64,000 bases of DNA from Flavobacterium luteum (GCF_008806775.1 NZ_WAEM01000001.1:1-64000), one strand, 5' to 3'; positions 37,597 through 49,386 are shown, counted from the first letter of the stretch. Numbers and translations: made by a program. Notes: generated by a model from the sequence alone, not told the origin.

Positions 37597-40140
37597 TTAA
37601 TTCGTTGGTTTCTCTGCTTTTTTAACTTTTACGAATAGCTCTTGTGCGGTTTCATCCAAATCCATGAAAATTTCATCTCCAGAGCCAATTTTAGAAGTAA
37701 TAATTTCTTCAGCCAAAGCGTCTTCAACATATTTTTGAATCGCTCTTTTTAATGGTCTGGCTCCAAACTGTCTATCAAAACCTTTTTCTGCAATGAATGC
37801 TTTTGCTTTATCTGATAGTTTTAAATCATAACCTAATTCGGCTATTCGATCGTATAATTTTTTTAATTCAATTTCGATAATCAAATCAATATGTTCTTTT
37901 TCAAGAGCATTAAATACTATTACATCATCAATCCTATTTAAAAATTCAGGAGCAAAGGTTTTCTTCAATGCATTTTCTATAATACTTTTCGAATTGTCAT
38001 CAGCTTGTGCTACTTTGGCTGCAGTTCCAAAACCAACACCTTGACCAAAATCTTTCAATTGGCGAGCACCAACATTAGAAGTCATTATAATAATAGTGTT
38101 TTTAAAATCAATTTTTCTGCCCAAACTATCAGTTAAATAGCCATCATCAAGAACTTGTAATAGCATATTGAAAACGTCTGGATGTGCTTTTTCAATTTCA
38201 TCAAGTAAAACAACACAATATGGCTTTCTTCTCACTTTCTCAGTTAATTGACCTCCTTCTTCATATCCAACATATCCTGGAGGCGCTCCCACTAATCTGG
38301 AGATTGCGAATTTTTCCATGTACTCACTCATGTCAATTCGAATCAAAGCATCTTCAGAATCGAATAATTCTTTAGCCAAAACTTTTGCTAATTGTGTCTT
38401 CCCAACTCCAGTTTGACCTAAGAAGATAAAAGAACCAATTGGTCGGTTTGGATCTTTTAATCCTGCACGATTTCTTTGTATTGAACGAGCAATTTTTAAT
38501 ACTGCTTCTTTTTGTCCAATAACTTTATTTTCAATTAGTTCTGGCAGATTAGCTAATTTGTTACTTTCAGTTTGTGCAATACGATTTACAGGTATTCCTG
38601 TCATCATAGAAACTACATCGGCAACATTATCTTCTGATACAACTATTCTATTGTTTTTAGAATCCTCGTCCCATTGTTCCTGAGCAATTGCTAAATCTTT
38701 CTCGATTCGTTTTTCATCATCACGAAGTTTAGCAGCTTCTTCATATTTTTGTTTTTTGACTACTGTGTTTTTTAATTCTCTAACATCTTCCAACTGACGT
38801 TCTAAATCTAATATTTGTTTGGGAACTTCAATATTGGTAATATGAACACGAGAACCCGCTTCGTCAAGCGCATCGATAGCTTTGTCTGGTAAAAAACGTT
38901 CAGACATGTATCTGTTAGTTAGCTTCACGCAAGCTTCAATTGCTTCTTGAGTGTAAGTAACATTATGATGATCTTCATATTTATTTTTGATGTTATTCAA
39001 AATGGTAATCGTTTCATCAACTGATGTTGGTTCGACAATAATTTTTTGAAAACGTCTTTCTAATGCACCATCTTTTTCAATATATTGTCTGTACTCATCT
39101 AGAGTTGTAGCACCAATACATTGTATTTCTCCTCTTGCTAAAGCAGGTTTGAACATATTAGAAGCATCAAGCGAACCCGTTGCGCCACCAGCGCCTACAA
39201 TAGTATGAATTTCATCAATGAAAAGTATAATATCGTCATTCTTTTCAAGCTCATTCATAACCGCTTTCATACGTTCTTCAAACTGACCACGGTATTTTGT
39301 TCCCGCAACAAGCGAAGCCAAATCAAGAGTTACTACTCGTTTGTTGAATAAGTTTCGTGATACTTTCTTTTGGATAATACGTAGAGCTAATCCTTCAGCA
39401 ATTGCTGATTTTCCTACTCCTGGTTCTCCAATAAGTAATGGATTGTTCTTTTTGCGTCGGCTCAAGATTTGTGAAACACGCTCTATTTCTTTCTCACGAC
39501 CTACTACAGGGTCGAGTTTTCCTTCTTCGGCCATTTCTGTTAAGTCTCTTCCAAAATTATCTAAAACAGGAGTTTTTGATTTTTTGTTGGATTTATTTGC
39601 CGGATTGTTAAAATTGCCTTCTCTAAGATTATCATCTTGACCAGAATCATCATTAAACGATTCATTTCTAGGCAAATTTTCTAAAAAATTTTCTTCGTTT
39701 GGTGTCATATTGAGGTATTGTTCTTTAGCCACGTCATAATCTATTTTTAGTTTATTGAGCAGCTTGGTTGTGGGATCATTCTCATTTCTTAAGATGCATA
39801 ATAACAAATGTGCCGTACTTATTGAAGTGCTTTGAAAAACTTTAGCTTCTAGAAAAGTAGTTTTCAAAGCTCTTTCAGCTTGACGTGTTAAATGCAAGTT
39901 CTTTTTTTCGTTACTGACAATTACATTTGGGTTAGCAGGACTCAAGATTTCTACTTTTTTTCGCAAATGATCCAAATCAACTGAAAGATTGTTCAGTATT
40001 GTTATTGCTTTACCGTTCCCGTCTCTTAGTATGCCTAACATCAGATGTTCAGTTCCAATAAAGTCATGCCCTAAACGTAAGGCTTCTTCTTTACTGTAAG
40101 TAATTACATCCTTAACTCGTGGTGAAAAATTATCATCCAT
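37597..40140 (-). CDS. clpC: ATP-dependent Clp protease ATP-binding subunit ClpC
   Basis: ClpC is a Hsp100 unfoldase that feeds substrates to ClpP. The ATG at 40140 ([13 protein letters not shown]) gives 847 residues; an upstream TTG-type extension of 34 residues is unlike the family. Order: double Clp N domain (about 1-145), AAA1 with Walker [10 protein letters not shown] (about 236), coiled middle domain with a UVR-like EAAKLRDDE segment (about 455-480), AAA2 with Walker [10 protein letters not shown] (about 565). The GVGFG loop near residue 695 is the ClpP-docking tripeptide type, so it should partner with ClpP. It is divergent from gyrA. Confidence 0.95.
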   Translation of the reverse strand: MDDNFSPRVKDVITYSKEEALRLGHDFIGTEHLMLGILRDGNGKAITILNNLSVDLDHLRKKVEILSPANPNVIVSNEKKNLHLTRQAERALKTTFLEAKVFQSTSISTAHLLLCILRNENDPTTKLLNKLKIDYDVAKEQYLNMTPNEENFLENLPRNESFNDDSGQDDNLREGNFNNPANKSNKKSKTPVLDNFGRDLTEMAEEGKLDPVVGREKEIERVSQILSRRKKNNPLLIGEPGVGKSAIAEGLALRIIQKKVSRNLFNKRVVTLDLASLVAGTKYRGQFEERMKAVMNELEKNDDIILFIDEIHTIVGAGGATGSLDASNMFKPALARGEIQCIGATTLDEYRQYIEKDGALERRFQKIIVEPTSVDETITILNNIKNKYEDHHNVTYTQEAIEACVKLTNRYMSERFLPDKAIDALDEAGSRVHITNIEVPKQILDLERQLEDVRELKNTVVKKQKYEEAAKLRDDEKRIEKDLAIAQEQWDEDSKNNRIVVSEDNVADVVSMMTGIPVNRIAQTESNKLANLPELIENKVIGQKEAVLKIARSIQRNRAGLKDPNRPIGSFIFLGQTGVGKTQLAKVLAKELFDSEDALIRIDMSEYMEKFAISRLVGAPPGYVGYEEGGQLTEKVRRKPYCVVLLDEIEKAHPDVFNMLLQVLDDGYLTDSLGRKIDFKNTIIIMTSNVGARQLKDFGQGVGFGTAAKVAQADDNSKSIIENALKKTFAPEFLNRIDDVIVFNALEKEHIDLIIEIELKKLYDRIAELGYDLKLSDKAKAFIAEKGFDRQFGARPLKRAIQKYVEDALAEEIITSKIGSGDEIFMDLDETAQELFVKVKKAEKPTN

Positions 40141-40402
40141 ATAATTGTATAATTTGTAATGTAAATTTAGTGAATATCTATTGCAATTGCAAAAATCATT
40201 CCCATATAAAGTACTGTCAGCTAATAGACAAAAAAAAAACAATTTTTTTTGTTAAAAATTAATTAACTTATTAACTTAAAAAGACCTCAATTTTGTTAAT
40301 AAATCAATCAAATTTCTATATATATTTATATATAAAATAATCGAAAAAGGTTATATTAGCAAGATTTTTTTAAATAATATAATTTTAAATATAACTATAA
40401 AT

Positions 40403-43051
40403 ATGTCTGACGGAGAAAAGTTAATACCTATTAACATAGAGGACGAAATGAAATCAGCTTACATCGATTATTCGATGTCAGTAATTGTGTCAAGAGCACT
40501 GCCAGATGTACGTGACGGATTGAAACCAGTACATCGAAGAGTATTATACGGAATGTACGATTTAGGCGTAACCTCTAAATCTGCCCATAAAAAATCTGCA
40601 AGAATTGTAGGTGAGGTTTTAGGAAAGTATCATCCACACGGTGATACCTCTGTTTATGATGCTATGGTTCGTATGGCTCAAGAATGGAGCATGCGTTATC
40701 TTTTAGTAGACGGACAAGGGAATTTTGGATCTGTTGATGGAGACAGCCCTGCGGCAATGCGTTACACTGAAGCTAGAATGAAAAAGATTTCTGAAGAAAT
40801 CATGGCTGACATCGAGAAAGAAACTGTTGATTTTCAATTGAATTTTGACGATACTTTATATGAGCCAAAAGTAATGCCAACGCGTGTTCCTACCTTATTA
40901 ATTAATGGAGCAACAGGCATAGCTGTAGGTATGGCGACTAATATGCCTCCTCATAATTTAACGGAGGTAATTAATGGTACATTAGCTTATCTTGATAATA
41001 ATGATATTGAAATTGACGAATTAATAAACCATATTAAAGCTCCCGATTTCCCTACAGGTGGTATTATTTATGGTTACGAAGGAGTTCGCGAAGCTTTCAA
41101 AACAGGACGCGGACGAATTGTCATGCGTGCAAAAGTAAGTTTTGAAGAAGTGGATGGAAGAGAATCTATTATTGTTTCTGAAATTCCATATCAAGTTAAC
41201 AAAGCAGATATGATTAAGCGTACTGCTGATTTGGTAAATGATAAAAAAATAGACGGAATTGCCAATATTCGTGACGAATCAGATAGAAATGGTATGCGTA
41301 TTGTTTACATCTTAAAACGTGATGCAACACCAAATGTGGTTCTAAATACCTTATATAAGTTTACACAATTACAATCATCTTTCAGTGTAAACAATATTGC
41401 ATTGGTAAAAGGACGTCCGCAAATGTTGAATCTAAAAGATATGATTCATTATTTCATCGAGCACCGTCATGATGTTGTAGTTCGTAGAACACAATTTGAA
41501 TTACGTAAAGCCGAAGAAAGAGCACATATTTTAGAAGGTTTAATTATTGCTTCTGATAATATTGATGAAGTAATTGCTTTAATTAGAAGTTCAAAAAATA
41601 CAGAAGAAGCTAGAGAAAAATTAATAGAAAGATTCAATTTATCGGACATTCAGTCTCGTGCCATTGTAGAAATGCGTTTGCGTCAATTGACTGGTCTAGA
41701 GCAAGACAAGTTAAGAGCAGAGTATGAAGAATTGATGAAATTAATAGAGCATTTAAAAGCTTTATTAGCTGATGTTAATTTGAGAACTGAATTAATAAAA
41801 GAAGAATTAATTGAGATTCGTGAAAAATACGGAGATGCTAGACGTTCTCAAATTGAATATTCTGGCGGAGATGTAAGTATAGAAGATTTAATTGCTGATG
41901 AAAATGTGGTAATTACCATTTCTCATGCTGGCTATATAAAACGAACTAACCTTACAGAATACAAAACACAAAATAGAGGAGGAGTTGGTCAAAAAAGTGC
42001 TGGAACTAGAGATCAAGATTTCTTAGAACACATGTTTGTTGCCACAAATCATCAATACATGATGTTCTTTACTCAAAAAGGAAAATGTTTCTGGATGCGT
42101 GTGTATGAAATTCCTGAAGGGAGTAAAACCGCTAAAGGACGAGCATTACAAAACTTAATTAACATTGAAAGTGACGATAAAGTAAAAGCATTTATTTGTA
42201 CGCAAGACCTAAAAGACAAAGAGTATACCACTACTCATAATTTAATCATGGTTACTAAAAAAGGTCAAGTTAAGAAAACATCACTTGATAAATATTCTAA
42301 ACCTAGAGTAAATGGTGTTGCTGCGATAACCATTAAAGAAGGTGATGAATTATTAGAAGCCAAATTAACCAACGGAGAAAGCCAAATCATTTTAGCTGTT
42401 AAATCAGGAAAATTAGTTCGTTTTGAAGAAACTAAAACCCGTCCGATGGGAAGAACAGCTTCTGGAGTTCGTGGAATTACGTTAAAAGATGATACCGATG
42501 AAGTAATTGGTATGGTTACTGTTGATAAAGATGATATTAATGATTCACAAGTTCTAGTTGTTACTGAAAATGGATATGGTAAACGTACTAAATTAGTTGA
42601 TGATGACGGTGAAGATGTATATAGAATTACAAACAGAGGTGGAAAAGGAGTTAAAACTTTAAATATCACAGAGAAAACAGGAAAATTAATTTCTATAAAT
42701 GCAGTAACTGATTCCGATGATTTAATGATTATAAACAAGTCTGGATTAACTATCAGAATGGCAATAGAAGATTTAAGAGTTATGGGTCGTGCAACACAAG
42801 GTGTTAAATTGATTAATTTGAAAGGAAATGACTCCATTGCTGCAGTAACTAAAGTTATGAAAGATGATGTAGCAGAAGTTGTTGTTGACGAAGATGGCAA
42901 TATAATTGAAGCCGAAGCTATTGAAAGGGTAAAACCTGTTTTAGAAATTCTTGAAGACGATGGTACTGCTGATGACGACGACGACGATGACGACGATTCA
43001 GAAATAGAAGAAGAGTTAGAAGACGAGGATGATTCAGACGATGAAGAATAA
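40403..43051 (+). CDS. gyrA: DNA gyrase subunit A
   Basis: GyrA breaks and reseals DNA as part of the A2B2 gyrase. The 882 residues include the winged-helix and tower breakage-reunion domain, with catalytic Tyr121 in AMRYTEARM, and a six-blade C-terminal beta-pinwheel (about 525-835). The GyrA box appears as QNRGGVGQ (about 525-532). The quinolone-pocket segment reads [10 protein letters not shown] with Thr82 where E. coli has Ser83. The last about 30 residues are almost all Asp and Glu, a common acidic tail. A TPR gene follows after 24 bases. Confidence 0.97.
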   Translation: MSDGEKLIPINIEDEMKSAYIDYSMSVIVSRALPDVRDGLKPVHRRVLYGMYDLGVTSKSAHKKSARIVGEVLGKYHPHGDTSVYDAMVRMAQEWSMRYLLVDGQGNFGSVDGDSPAAMRYTEARMKKISEEIMADIEKETVDFQLNFDDTLYEPKVMPTRVPTLLINGATGIAVGMATNMPPHNLTEVINGTLAYLDNNDIEIDELINHIKAPDFPTGGIIYGYEGVREAFKTGRGRIVMRAKVSFEEVDGRESIIVSEIPYQVNKADMIKRTADLVNDKKIDGIANIRDESDRNGMRIVYILKRDATPNVVLNTLYKFTQLQSSFSVNNIALVKGRPQMLNLKDMIHYFIEHRHDVVVRRTQFELRKAEERAHILEGLIIASDNIDEVIALIRSSKNTEEAREKLIERFNLSDIQSRAIVEMRLRQLTGLEQDKLRAEYEELMKLIEHLKALLADVNLRTELIKEELIEIREKYGDARRSQIEYSGGDVSIEDLIADENVVITISHAGYIKRTNLTEYKTQNRGGVGQKSAGTRDQDFLEHMFVATNHQYMMFFTQKGKCFWMRVYEIPEGSKTAKGRALQNLINIESDDKVKAFICTQDLKDKEYTTTHNLIMVTKKGQVKKTSLDKYSKPRVNGVAAITIKEGDELLEAKLTNGESQIILAVKSGKLVRFEETKTRPMGRTASGVRGITLKDDTDEVIGMVTVDKDDINDSQVLVVTENGYGKRTKLVDDDGEDVYRITNRGGKGVKTLNITEKTGKLISINAVTDSDDLMIINKSGLTIRMAIEDLRVMGRATQGVKLINLKGNDSIAAVTKVMKDDVAEVVVDEDGNIIEAEAIERVKPVLEILEDDGTADDDDDDDDDSEIEEELEDEDDSDDEE

Positions 43052-43075
43052 TTAAACCATTAAAATTAAATAATA

Positions 43076-44359
43076 ATGAAAAGTAAATATGTAGTACTCG
43101 CGTCAGCTTTGATGATATCGGTTAGCACTTTTGCTCAAAAAGATCAAATTAAAGCGGCTGAAAAAGCTTTAAAAAGTGGAAATTCAGCTGAAGCTAAAAC
43201 TATTTTAATGCAAGCAGAATCTTTAATAGGTGCTGCTACTGATTCTGAAAAAGCTCAATATTATTTTATAAAGGGAAACACTCTATTAGATTTAGCCAAT
43301 AAGAAAATAGATATCGCTAAAAATCAATTAGATGCTGCAAAAGCCTATCAAGACTTAATAGCTGTAGAAAAAGTTTCTGGAAAATCAAAATATACGAGTC
43401 AAGCTGAAACTTCTATTGCTGAAATTAAAGGGAAATTATTAAATAGTGCCGTTGAAGATGGTACCAACAAAAAATACTCTGAGGCTGCAAAAACATTGTA
43501 CAAAGTATACGAATTAGATAAATCTGATTTAGAAAAATTGTATTATGCAGCTAGTTATGCAGTAAACGGTCAGGAATATGATACGGCTTTGTCTTATTAC
43601 AATGAACTAAAGGCAAAGAATTTTTCAGGTGAAGGAATGTCCTATTTTGCTAAAAGTGTACTTACGGAAAAAGAAGATTATTTTGGTACTACTTCCGAAG
43701 CAAAAGCAGACAGAGATAGTAAAGTAAAACTTAAAGTATACACCGATCCTAGAGACGAAAAAATCCCATCTAAAAGAGGTGAGATTTATAAAAACATCGC
43801 TTTGATTTTAGTACAAGAAGGCAAGGTAGACGAAGCTAAAAATGCACTAGCAGAAGCAAGAGTTGCCAATCCTGATGATACTTCATTAATGCTTACAGAG
43901 GCCGACTTGTATTTAAAATTAGAAGATTTTGCAACTTACAAAAAACTGATTACTGAAGTTTTGGAAAAAAATCCAAATGATGCAGATTTATTATTCAATC
44001 TAGGGGTTATTTCTGCTAAAACCGATACAGCTGATGCCGAAAAATATTACAAAAAGGCCATTGAAATTAAACCTGATTATGTAAATGCCTACCTAAATTT
44101 AGCCATTTTAAAATTAGATGGGGAGAAAAAAATCATTGACGAAATGAATAAATTAGGAAATTCAGAAAAAGACAATAAAAGATATGAAGTACTAAAAAAA
44201 CAAAGACAAGCTGTTTTTATCGAAACTTTACCTTTTTTAGAAAAAGCAAATGAACTTGACTCTGAAAACGAAGACGTAGCCACAACATTATTAAATGTTT
44301 ACGGTGCATTAGAAATGACAGACAAGAAAAAAGCATTAAAAGCTAAAATGGGCAAATAA
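43076..44359 (+). CDS. secreted tetratricopeptide repeat protein
   Basis: The 427-residue protein has a signal peptide (MKSKYVVLASALMISVSTFA) and several TPR units. The clearest are at about 265-300 (NPDDTSLMLTEADLYLKLED), 300-335 (NPNDADLLFNLGVISAKTD) and 335-365 (KPDYVNAYLNLAILKL). It is presumably a periplasmic scaffold. The gyrA-TPR pair is common in Flavobacteria, but no functional link is known. The gap to gyrA is 24 bases and a terminator follows, so both may share a transcript. Confidence 0.85.
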   Translation: MKSKYVVLASALMISVSTFAQKDQIKAAEKALKSGNSAEAKTILMQAESLIGAATDSEKAQYYFIKGNTLLDLANKKIDIAKNQLDAAKAYQDLIAVEKVSGKSKYTSQAETSIAEIKGKLLNSAVEDGTNKKYSEAAKTLYKVYELDKSDLEKLYYAASYAVNGQEYDTALSYYNELKAKNFSGEGMSYFAKSVLTEKEDYFGTTSEAKADRDSKVKLKVYTDPRDEKIPSKRGEIYKNIALILVQEGKVDEAKNALAEARVANPDDTSLMLTEADLYLKLEDFATYKKLITEVLEKNPNDADLLFNLGVISAKTDTADAEKYYKKAIEIKPDYVNAYLNLAILKLDGEKKIIDEMNKLGNSEKDNKRYEVLKKQRQAVFIETLPFLEKANELDSENEDVATTLLNVYGALEMTDKKKALKAKMGK

Positions 44360-44382
44360 TAAGCCAATAATTAATATTTGAG

Positions 44383-44428
44383 AAGTGTAAGTAATAAGGT
44401 ATAATCCTGATTTACTTACACTTTTTTA
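44383..44428 (+). terminator. rho-independent terminator of gyrA-TPR unit
   Basis: AAGTGTAAGTAA (44383-44394) pairs with TTACTTACACTT (44412-44423) around a 17-base loop and is followed by a T-run. It begins 24 bases after the TPR gene stop. Confidence 0.8.
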
Positions 44429-44955
44429 TTGCATAATACTTTGTGTACAATTTTAAAAACATGTGTTTAAAACAGTTTTTACTATACTATTTCAAGACAT
44501 AACACCAAAACCATTTTAGGAGTCACAAAAATCCCCAAAGTAGCGAGAAAAAGTTCGTACATTGTATAATTCGTTAAGATAATGAAGGAACAGATGATGC
44601 AAATCCCAATTTATACTTCAAAATTTAATATTCCCTATGCAGCTGCAACTTCAGAGTTGAAAAATTTAGCAAAACCATATTTTGAGTTTTCTACTTATTT
44701 TAATATAATACCAAATCCTGTAAAAACAAGTTTTGAATATTCATAATAAATGTAAAGAGAGCTCTCTTCAATTAGTATTTGCAATACATTAGGATAACAA
44801 ATTCTAGTAATATTAAATGCTCAAAAACAAAACAAGTTGGTATTTCGAAATTGAAAATTGGGAATTATTTTATAATCGTAGCTTTTGATAAATCAGACTA
44901 TAGTGCAAAGTTTGCGAAGGAGTAAAAACATCTTCCTATCTTTACATAAAAAAAA
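44429..44955. other. non-coding or decayed interval between TPR and DinB-like genes
   Basis: About 530 bases contain no intact recognised gene. A 54-codon rightward frame (44582-44746, starting MKEQMMQIPIYTSKF) and a short in-frame stretch near 44862-44925 (NYFIIVAFDKSDYSAKFAKE) look protein-like. They are separated by stops and frame changes. The second resembles the start of a SPOR-type repeat but too little remains to name it. The interval may be a worn-out gene. Confidence 0.4.
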
Positions 44956-45471
44956 ATGAATTCCAATCAATTATCCGCTGACGAATATTCGAGTTTTAAT
45001 GCTACATACATTGAAACGTTAGAAAATGTGAATTTAATAGAAGAACTCGAAATTTGTTTGCACGATTTTATCCGATTCGTGCAAAATATCCCTATGGATA
45101 AATTTGATTATCGGTATGCTGAAGGAAAATGGACCATTAAAGATATCATTCAGCATATCATAGATTCAGAACGAATTTTTAGTTATCGTGCATTGCGAAT
45201 TTCTAGAAATGACAAAACTCCATTACCTGGTTTTGAAGAAAATAATTATGTAGACAATACAAATGCAAATACCAGAAGTATCCAAGGATTGTTAACCGAA
45301 ATGGCCGCCGTTAGAGAATCAACGCTATTGCTTTTTAAAAGTTTTACTCAAGAACAACTACAAATAATAGGAACTGCTTCAGATAATCCTATTTCAGTTC
45401 GTGCTATTGGATTTATAATTATTGGACATCAAAAACACCATCAAACCGTTTTTCAAGAAAGGTATTTATAA
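44956..45471 (+). CDS. DinB family (YfiT-like) protein
   Basis: The 171-residue protein is a DinB-like four-helix bundle. YAEGKWTIKDIIQHIIDSER (about 54-73) contains the first metal-ligand His, and IGHQKHHQTVFQERYL at the C terminus supplies the others, giving the typical His triad. Members include thiol-dependent enzymes such as YfiT/BstA, but the reaction here is unknown. It converges with the outer-membrane receptor gene, whose stop lies 3 bases away. Confidence 0.85.
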   Translation: MNSNQLSADEYSSFNATYIETLENVNLIEELEICLHDFIRFVQNIPMDKFDYRYAEGKWTIKDIIQHIIDSERIFSYRALRISRNDKTPLPGFEENNYVDNTNANTRSIQGLLTEMAAVRESTLLLFKSFTQEQLQIIGTASDNPISVRAIGFIIIGHQKHHQTVFQERYL

Positions 45472-45473
45472 TT

Positions 45474-47948
45474 TTACCCTTGAAAATCTTCTCCGCCTGA
45501 ATCGTTTTCTCTTTTCTGCGATTTTTCTTTGTCGCTTTTTTGTTTGTTGAATCTATAAGTAAAGGATAATGTCAGCTGGCGTTCTCTCATTTGCATTTCC
45601 ATATCAGAATTTACGTTTGGTAATCTCAAAGCATTTATTCTTTTTCTAGAATTAAAAACATCATTTACCGTAAATGAAATAGTGCCTTTGTCTTTTAAAA
45701 TATCTTTGCTAAAAGCTAGATTCATACTGGCAAACGCTTTATTGGTTCCTTGTGCTACTTTTTGCGCTGCGTTATAAGTTTCGTTAATTTGAAAATCTAT
45801 TTTATATGGCAATGTTACCTTTGAAGTTATTCGGGTAAACCAAGTCGAAGATGAATTATTGAAATTGATGGTTTCTATCTCATTTGAGGTTTTGATATAG
45901 GAATAGGTACCAATGGTTTTATTACTGAAAAAATTAAAATTAGTATTCAGTTTCCACCATTTATAAGGAGAGTAATTAAGAGTAAATTCAAAACCTATTT
46001 TATTATCTGTTGCTAAATTAAAAGGTGTGTTTATAATTACTGGAATTCCATTTATTTTATCGCCTCTTTCCTTACGAATAATTTGAAAAGCATCTAAAGT
46101 TCTATTAAAATACAACGAAGTGCTTAATGTAGTTTTTCCCCATTTTTTTAGATAACCTAAATCAAAGGCATCGCTAAGGGCTGGATTTAAATCAGGATTT
46201 CCTGCAAATAAATTGATATTGCTAGAATATTGAGAAAACGGATTAATAAATTGATCACGAGGTCTTGTAATTCGTTTGCTATAATTTAATGACAAACTGC
46301 TTCCTTGTTTGATTTCATAGGTTAAAAAAGCACTTGGAAAAAAGTTATTGTATTTTTTAGTGTTAAAATCTTGAAGTGTAATTTGGTTTATTTTTATATC
46401 AGAATTTTCAAATCTCAATCCAAATAAATAAGAGAAATTTTTGATTTTTGAACCAAATTGTGAGTACAAGGCACTTACATTTTCTACATATTCAAAAACA
46501 TTGGTAAACTTGGTATTAATTGTAAACGCATTGTTTCCTAGAATATCTTCTTCTACTTTAAAATCAGTATTTAAAGTTAAATAATTACCTCTAAAACCAG
46601 CTTCAAATTGACTTTTTGTTCCAATGGGTAGCACATAATCCGATTGGATTAAATTCCTACTTTGGCTTTGAAGATTTGTTGTTCTTTCTGAAGAAATAAA
46701 ATTAAAAATTGGCACAATTTGATTGCCATAAATATTCGAATTGTCTTTGTCTCTATTCTGAGAAAAGGAAGCATCAATAGTTAATTTTGCTCCTTCTTTC
46801 TTGAATTTTTTTATAAAATTACTAGCATATTCAAAATCTTGACTACTTCTGAATAAATCGTTAAAACGTTGTGTTTTGGTAAACGAATTGTCTGCATTAT
46901 AAATGGAAAAGAATATATTTTCAGGATTTCCCCCATTGTTTTTTCTTAAAGAAAGAGAATTTATCCATGAAGTAGAGTTATTAAGGTACAATTCAATTCC
47001 CATGATTCCGTTAAAACCTTCACTTTTTCTATTATTTGTTCTTCGCTCTTCTATATATGAATCAAAATTGCGATTAATATCAAAATTTTCTTGGTTTATT
47101 TTAGTATTGCCAGGATTATTTCGTTTGTTATAGCCTAATGTTGCAAAGATGTTAGAAAATTTACTGCGAATATTTACGTTTCCTGAAGCGCCTGTATTTT
47201 CGGGAGTCCCAGCCGATAGAATTAGTACACCGTTTACGCCATCATTTTTCCCTTTTTTTAGAATTATATTTATAATACCACCACCACCTTCGGCATCATA
47301 TCGAGCTGATGGGTTGGTAATTACCTCAACTTTATCTATAGCATCGGCAGGAATTAAACGCAAGGCTTCGGCAATGTTTATAGCCACAGATGGACGTCCG
47401 TCAATAAGGATTCTCACATTGTCATTGCCTCTTAGACTAACTTTTCCTTCTACGTCAACAGTAATTGATGGAATGTTATCTAAAACATCACTAACAGTTC
47501 CGCCTTTTACCATCAAATCCTGACCTACATTGTATACTTTTTTGTCTAATTTAATTTCAACAGTACTTTTTTCAGCACGAATTTCTACTTGATTTAGTTG
47601 AGTAGCATCTTCTTCTAAGGCAATAATTCCTAAATTGGTGTTTTCGGTAAATTTTTTGTTAATGATTTCAGTTGGTTTAAAAGAAATAAATTCAATTTTA
47701 ATAGTATAAATTCCAGGACTTATAGCAATATTAAATTCTCCTTTACTATTAGTAATTCCACCAGCAATAGTTTTTTTATTATCAGTGTTTATAAATGTTA
47801 GGGTAGCATATTCTAAAGATTGTTTACTTACTTTTTCAATAACAATTCCTTTGATATTGATTGTTTTTGATGTTCCAGTATTTTGAGCAAAAAGGCTAAT
47901 TGAAAATAAAAATAGAGTAGAGAGAAAAAAACAGGATAGGTTTTTCAT
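45474..47948 (-). CDS. TonB-dependent receptor-like outer membrane protein (OMP_b-brl_3)
   Basis: The 824-residue protein has a signal peptide (about 1-21), a carboxypeptidase-regulatory-like beta-sandwich (about 25-110) and a plug domain (about 125-230; DVLDNIPSITVDVEGKVSLRGN and VRILIDGRP). A large C-terminal beta-barrel of the OMP_b-brl_3 type ends in TLSFTYRFNKQ and a short charged tail. There is no adjacent SusD-like lipoprotein, so it is not a classic Sus pair. The transported ligand cannot be inferred. It stands alone, facing left. Confidence 0.9.
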   Translation of the reverse strand: MKNLSCFFLSTLFLFSISLFAQNTGTSKTINIKGIVIEKVSKQSLEYATLTFINTDNKKTIAGGITNSKGEFNIAISPGIYTIKIEFISFKPTEIINKKFTENTNLGIIALEEDATQLNQVEIRAEKSTVEIKLDKKVYNVGQDLMVKGGTVSDVLDNIPSITVDVEGKVSLRGNDNVRILIDGRPSVAINIAEALRLIPADAIDKVEVITNPSARYDAEGGGGIINIILKKGKNDGVNGVLILSAGTPENTGASGNVNIRSKFSNIFATLGYNKRNNPGNTKINQENFDINRNFDSYIEERRTNNRKSEGFNGIMGIELYLNNSTSWINSLSLRKNNGGNPENIFFSIYNADNSFTKTQRFNDLFRSSQDFEYASNFIKKFKKEGAKLTIDASFSQNRDKDNSNIYGNQIVPIFNFISSERTTNLQSQSRNLIQSDYVLPIGTKSQFEAGFRGNYLTLNTDFKVEEDILGNNAFTINTKFTNVFEYVENVSALYSQFGSKIKNFSYLFGLRFENSDIKINQITLQDFNTKKYNNFFPSAFLTYEIKQGSSLSLNYSKRITRPRDQFINPFSQYSSNINLFAGNPDLNPALSDAFDLGYLKKWGKTTLSTSLYFNRTLDAFQIIRKERGDKINGIPVIINTPFNLATDNKIGFEFTLNYSPYKWWKLNTNFNFFSNKTIGTYSYIKTSNEIETINFNNSSSTWFTRITSKVTLPYKIDFQINETYNAAQKVAQGTNKAFASMNLAFSKDILKDKGTISFTVNDVFNSRKRINALRLPNVNSDMEMQMRERQLTLSFTYRFNKQKSDKEKSQKRENDSGGEDFQG

Positions 47949-48029
47949 ATAAATGAGTATACAATAGTGTTTTGCAAAGATATGTTTTAAGTTAATGTTT
48001 CAATTCCTAAAGCTTTGTTAAAGAAAAAA

Positions 48030-48371
48030 TTAAAGTATGGTTTTGATATTTTCTAATGGTCTTGCAATAACCGCTTGGTCCCGATATATAACAATTGGTC
48101 GTTCTATTAAAATTGGGTTATCAACCATAGCTTTTATAACTTCTGCATCTGACATTATTTTATTTTTGAAGTTTTCTATCCAAACTTTCTCTTTAACACG
48201 AACGAGCTCTATTGGTTTTATTCGTAGTTTATTAATTATTTCAGACAATTCATCAAAAGTAAAAATGTGCTCTAAGTATTTAATAATCTCGAATTCCTTA
48301 CCAGATTGTTCTATAAAAGCGAGGCAATCTCTTGATTTTCCGCAACGAGAATTATGATAGATTTGAATCAT
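48030..48371 (-). CDS. ArsC-family (arsenate reductase/Spx fold) protein
   Basis: The 113-residue thioredoxin-fold protein has Cys10 in HNSRCGKSRD and RPIVI at about 91-95, matching the glutaredoxin-linked ArsC/YfgD branch. A complete arsenate site needs Arg residues such as R60, R94 and R107 in plasmid ArsC; R91 is present and the rest cannot be assigned with certainty. No ars operon genes (arsB, arsR) are nearby, so a role in arsenate resistance is not supported by context. It lies on its own between two unrelated genes. Confidence 0.82.
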   Translation of the reverse strand: MIQIYHNSRCGKSRDCLAFIEQSGKEFEIIKYLEHIFTFDELSEIINKLRIKPIELVRVKEKVWIENFKNKIMSDAEVIKAMVDNPILIERPIVIYRDQAVIARPLENIKTIL

Positions 48372-48462
48372 GAAATATGTTTTAAATTTTATGTAAAGGA
48401 ATTGAATTATTTTTAAAAATTAAACTAATTTCGTAGAGTATAAAAAGAGTAGATTTTAGACT

Positions 48463-49386
48463 ATGTTTATAGAGCAAGGTGTACATCCTGAGAATAAATT
48501 TTGGAAATATATAATTGGTTCTTTGATAATTATTTTGGCATCAACTTTAGGTCAAATTCCATTGTTAATAGTTGTTTATATAAAATCGCTTTTAGAAGTA
48601 AAAAGTATTCCAACAAACACTGATGAATTGATGAAAGTTTTAGATTCTAATCTGACGCTGTTTTTAATTATGCTATCGTTTGTTTTTGCTCTTGCAAGTT
48701 TATATTATGTTGTTCAATATTTTCATAAGCAATCCTTTATAACAGTAACAACATCAAGGAAAAAAGTAGATTGGAGTAGGGTTTTATTTTCTTTTTGTAT
48801 TTGGACTTTTTTCACAGTAGCTTCTACCGTTGCCATGTATTTTTTTTATCCAGAAAATTTTGTAATTAATTTTAAGCCAATTCCGTTTTTAATTTTGTTT
48901 TTTATTGCTGTGATAATGATTCCAATTCAAACCAGTACAGAGGAATATGTTTTTAGAGGCTATTTGATGCAAGGATTCGGAAATTTATCTTTAAATAAAT
49001 GGTTTCCGCTAGTTATGACTTCTTTAATTTTTGGAGGGATGCATCTTTTCAATCCTGAAGTAGATAAATTAGGATACATTATTCTGGTTTATTATATTGG
49101 CACGGGTTTTTTACTGGGAATTATGACATTAATGGATGAAGGGATGGAACTGGCATTAGGTTTTCATGCAGCTAATAATTTAATCGGGGCATTATTGGTA
49201 ACTGCAGACTGGTCTGTTTTTCAAACCAATTCCATTTTAAAAGATATTTCAGAGCCAAGTGCAGGTTTTGATGTAATTTTGCCAGTCATAATCATTTATC
49301 CTATACTTTTATATATCTTTAGTAAAAAATACAATTGGACAAATTGGACTGAAAAACTAACAGGAAAAATAGAAGATCAAACATAA
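48463..49386 (+). CDS. CPBP family intramembrane metalloprotease
   Basis: The 307-residue polytopic protein has hydrophobic segments at about 13-40, 62-82, 105-128, 138-158, 183-198, 206-226 and 270-287. The ABI/CPBP motifs are in order: EEYVFRGYLMQG (about 167-178, Glu-Glu-x-x-x-Arg), FGGMHLFNP (about 192-200) and FHAANN (about 237-242). These form the metal-binding site of Rce1-like proteases. The target is unknown. menE follows after 31 bases and the pair is probably co-transcribed. Confidence 0.88.
   Translation: MFIEQGVHPENKFWKYIIGSLIIILASTLGQIPLLIVVYIKSLLEVKSIPTNTDELMKVLDSNLTLFLIMLSFVFALASLYYVVQYFHKQSFITVTTSRKKVDWSRVLFSFCIWTFFTVASTVAMYFFYPENFVINFKPIPFLILFFIAVIMIPIQTSTEEYVFRGYLMQGFGNLSLNKWFPLVMTSLIFGGMHLFNPEVDKLGYIILVYYIGTGFLLGIMTLMDEGMELALGFHAANNLIGALLVTADWSVFQTNSILKDISEPSAGFDVILPVIIIYPILLYIFSKKYNWTNWTEKLTGKIEDQT

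Noticed and set aside
42265..42900. 211-codon open frame on the minus strand within gyrA
   Set aside because: It is the antisense of well-conserved gyrA beta-pinwheel codons; Ser/Thr/Pro-rich composition and lack of any recognisable motif mark it as a shadow.
47149..47523. 124-codon rightward frame over the outer-membrane receptor plug
   Set aside because: Antisense of the conserved plug-domain codons; no family match.
48037..48357. 106-codon rightward frame over the ArsC-like gene
   Set aside because: The minus-strand frame holds the ArsC motifs; this one is its complement.
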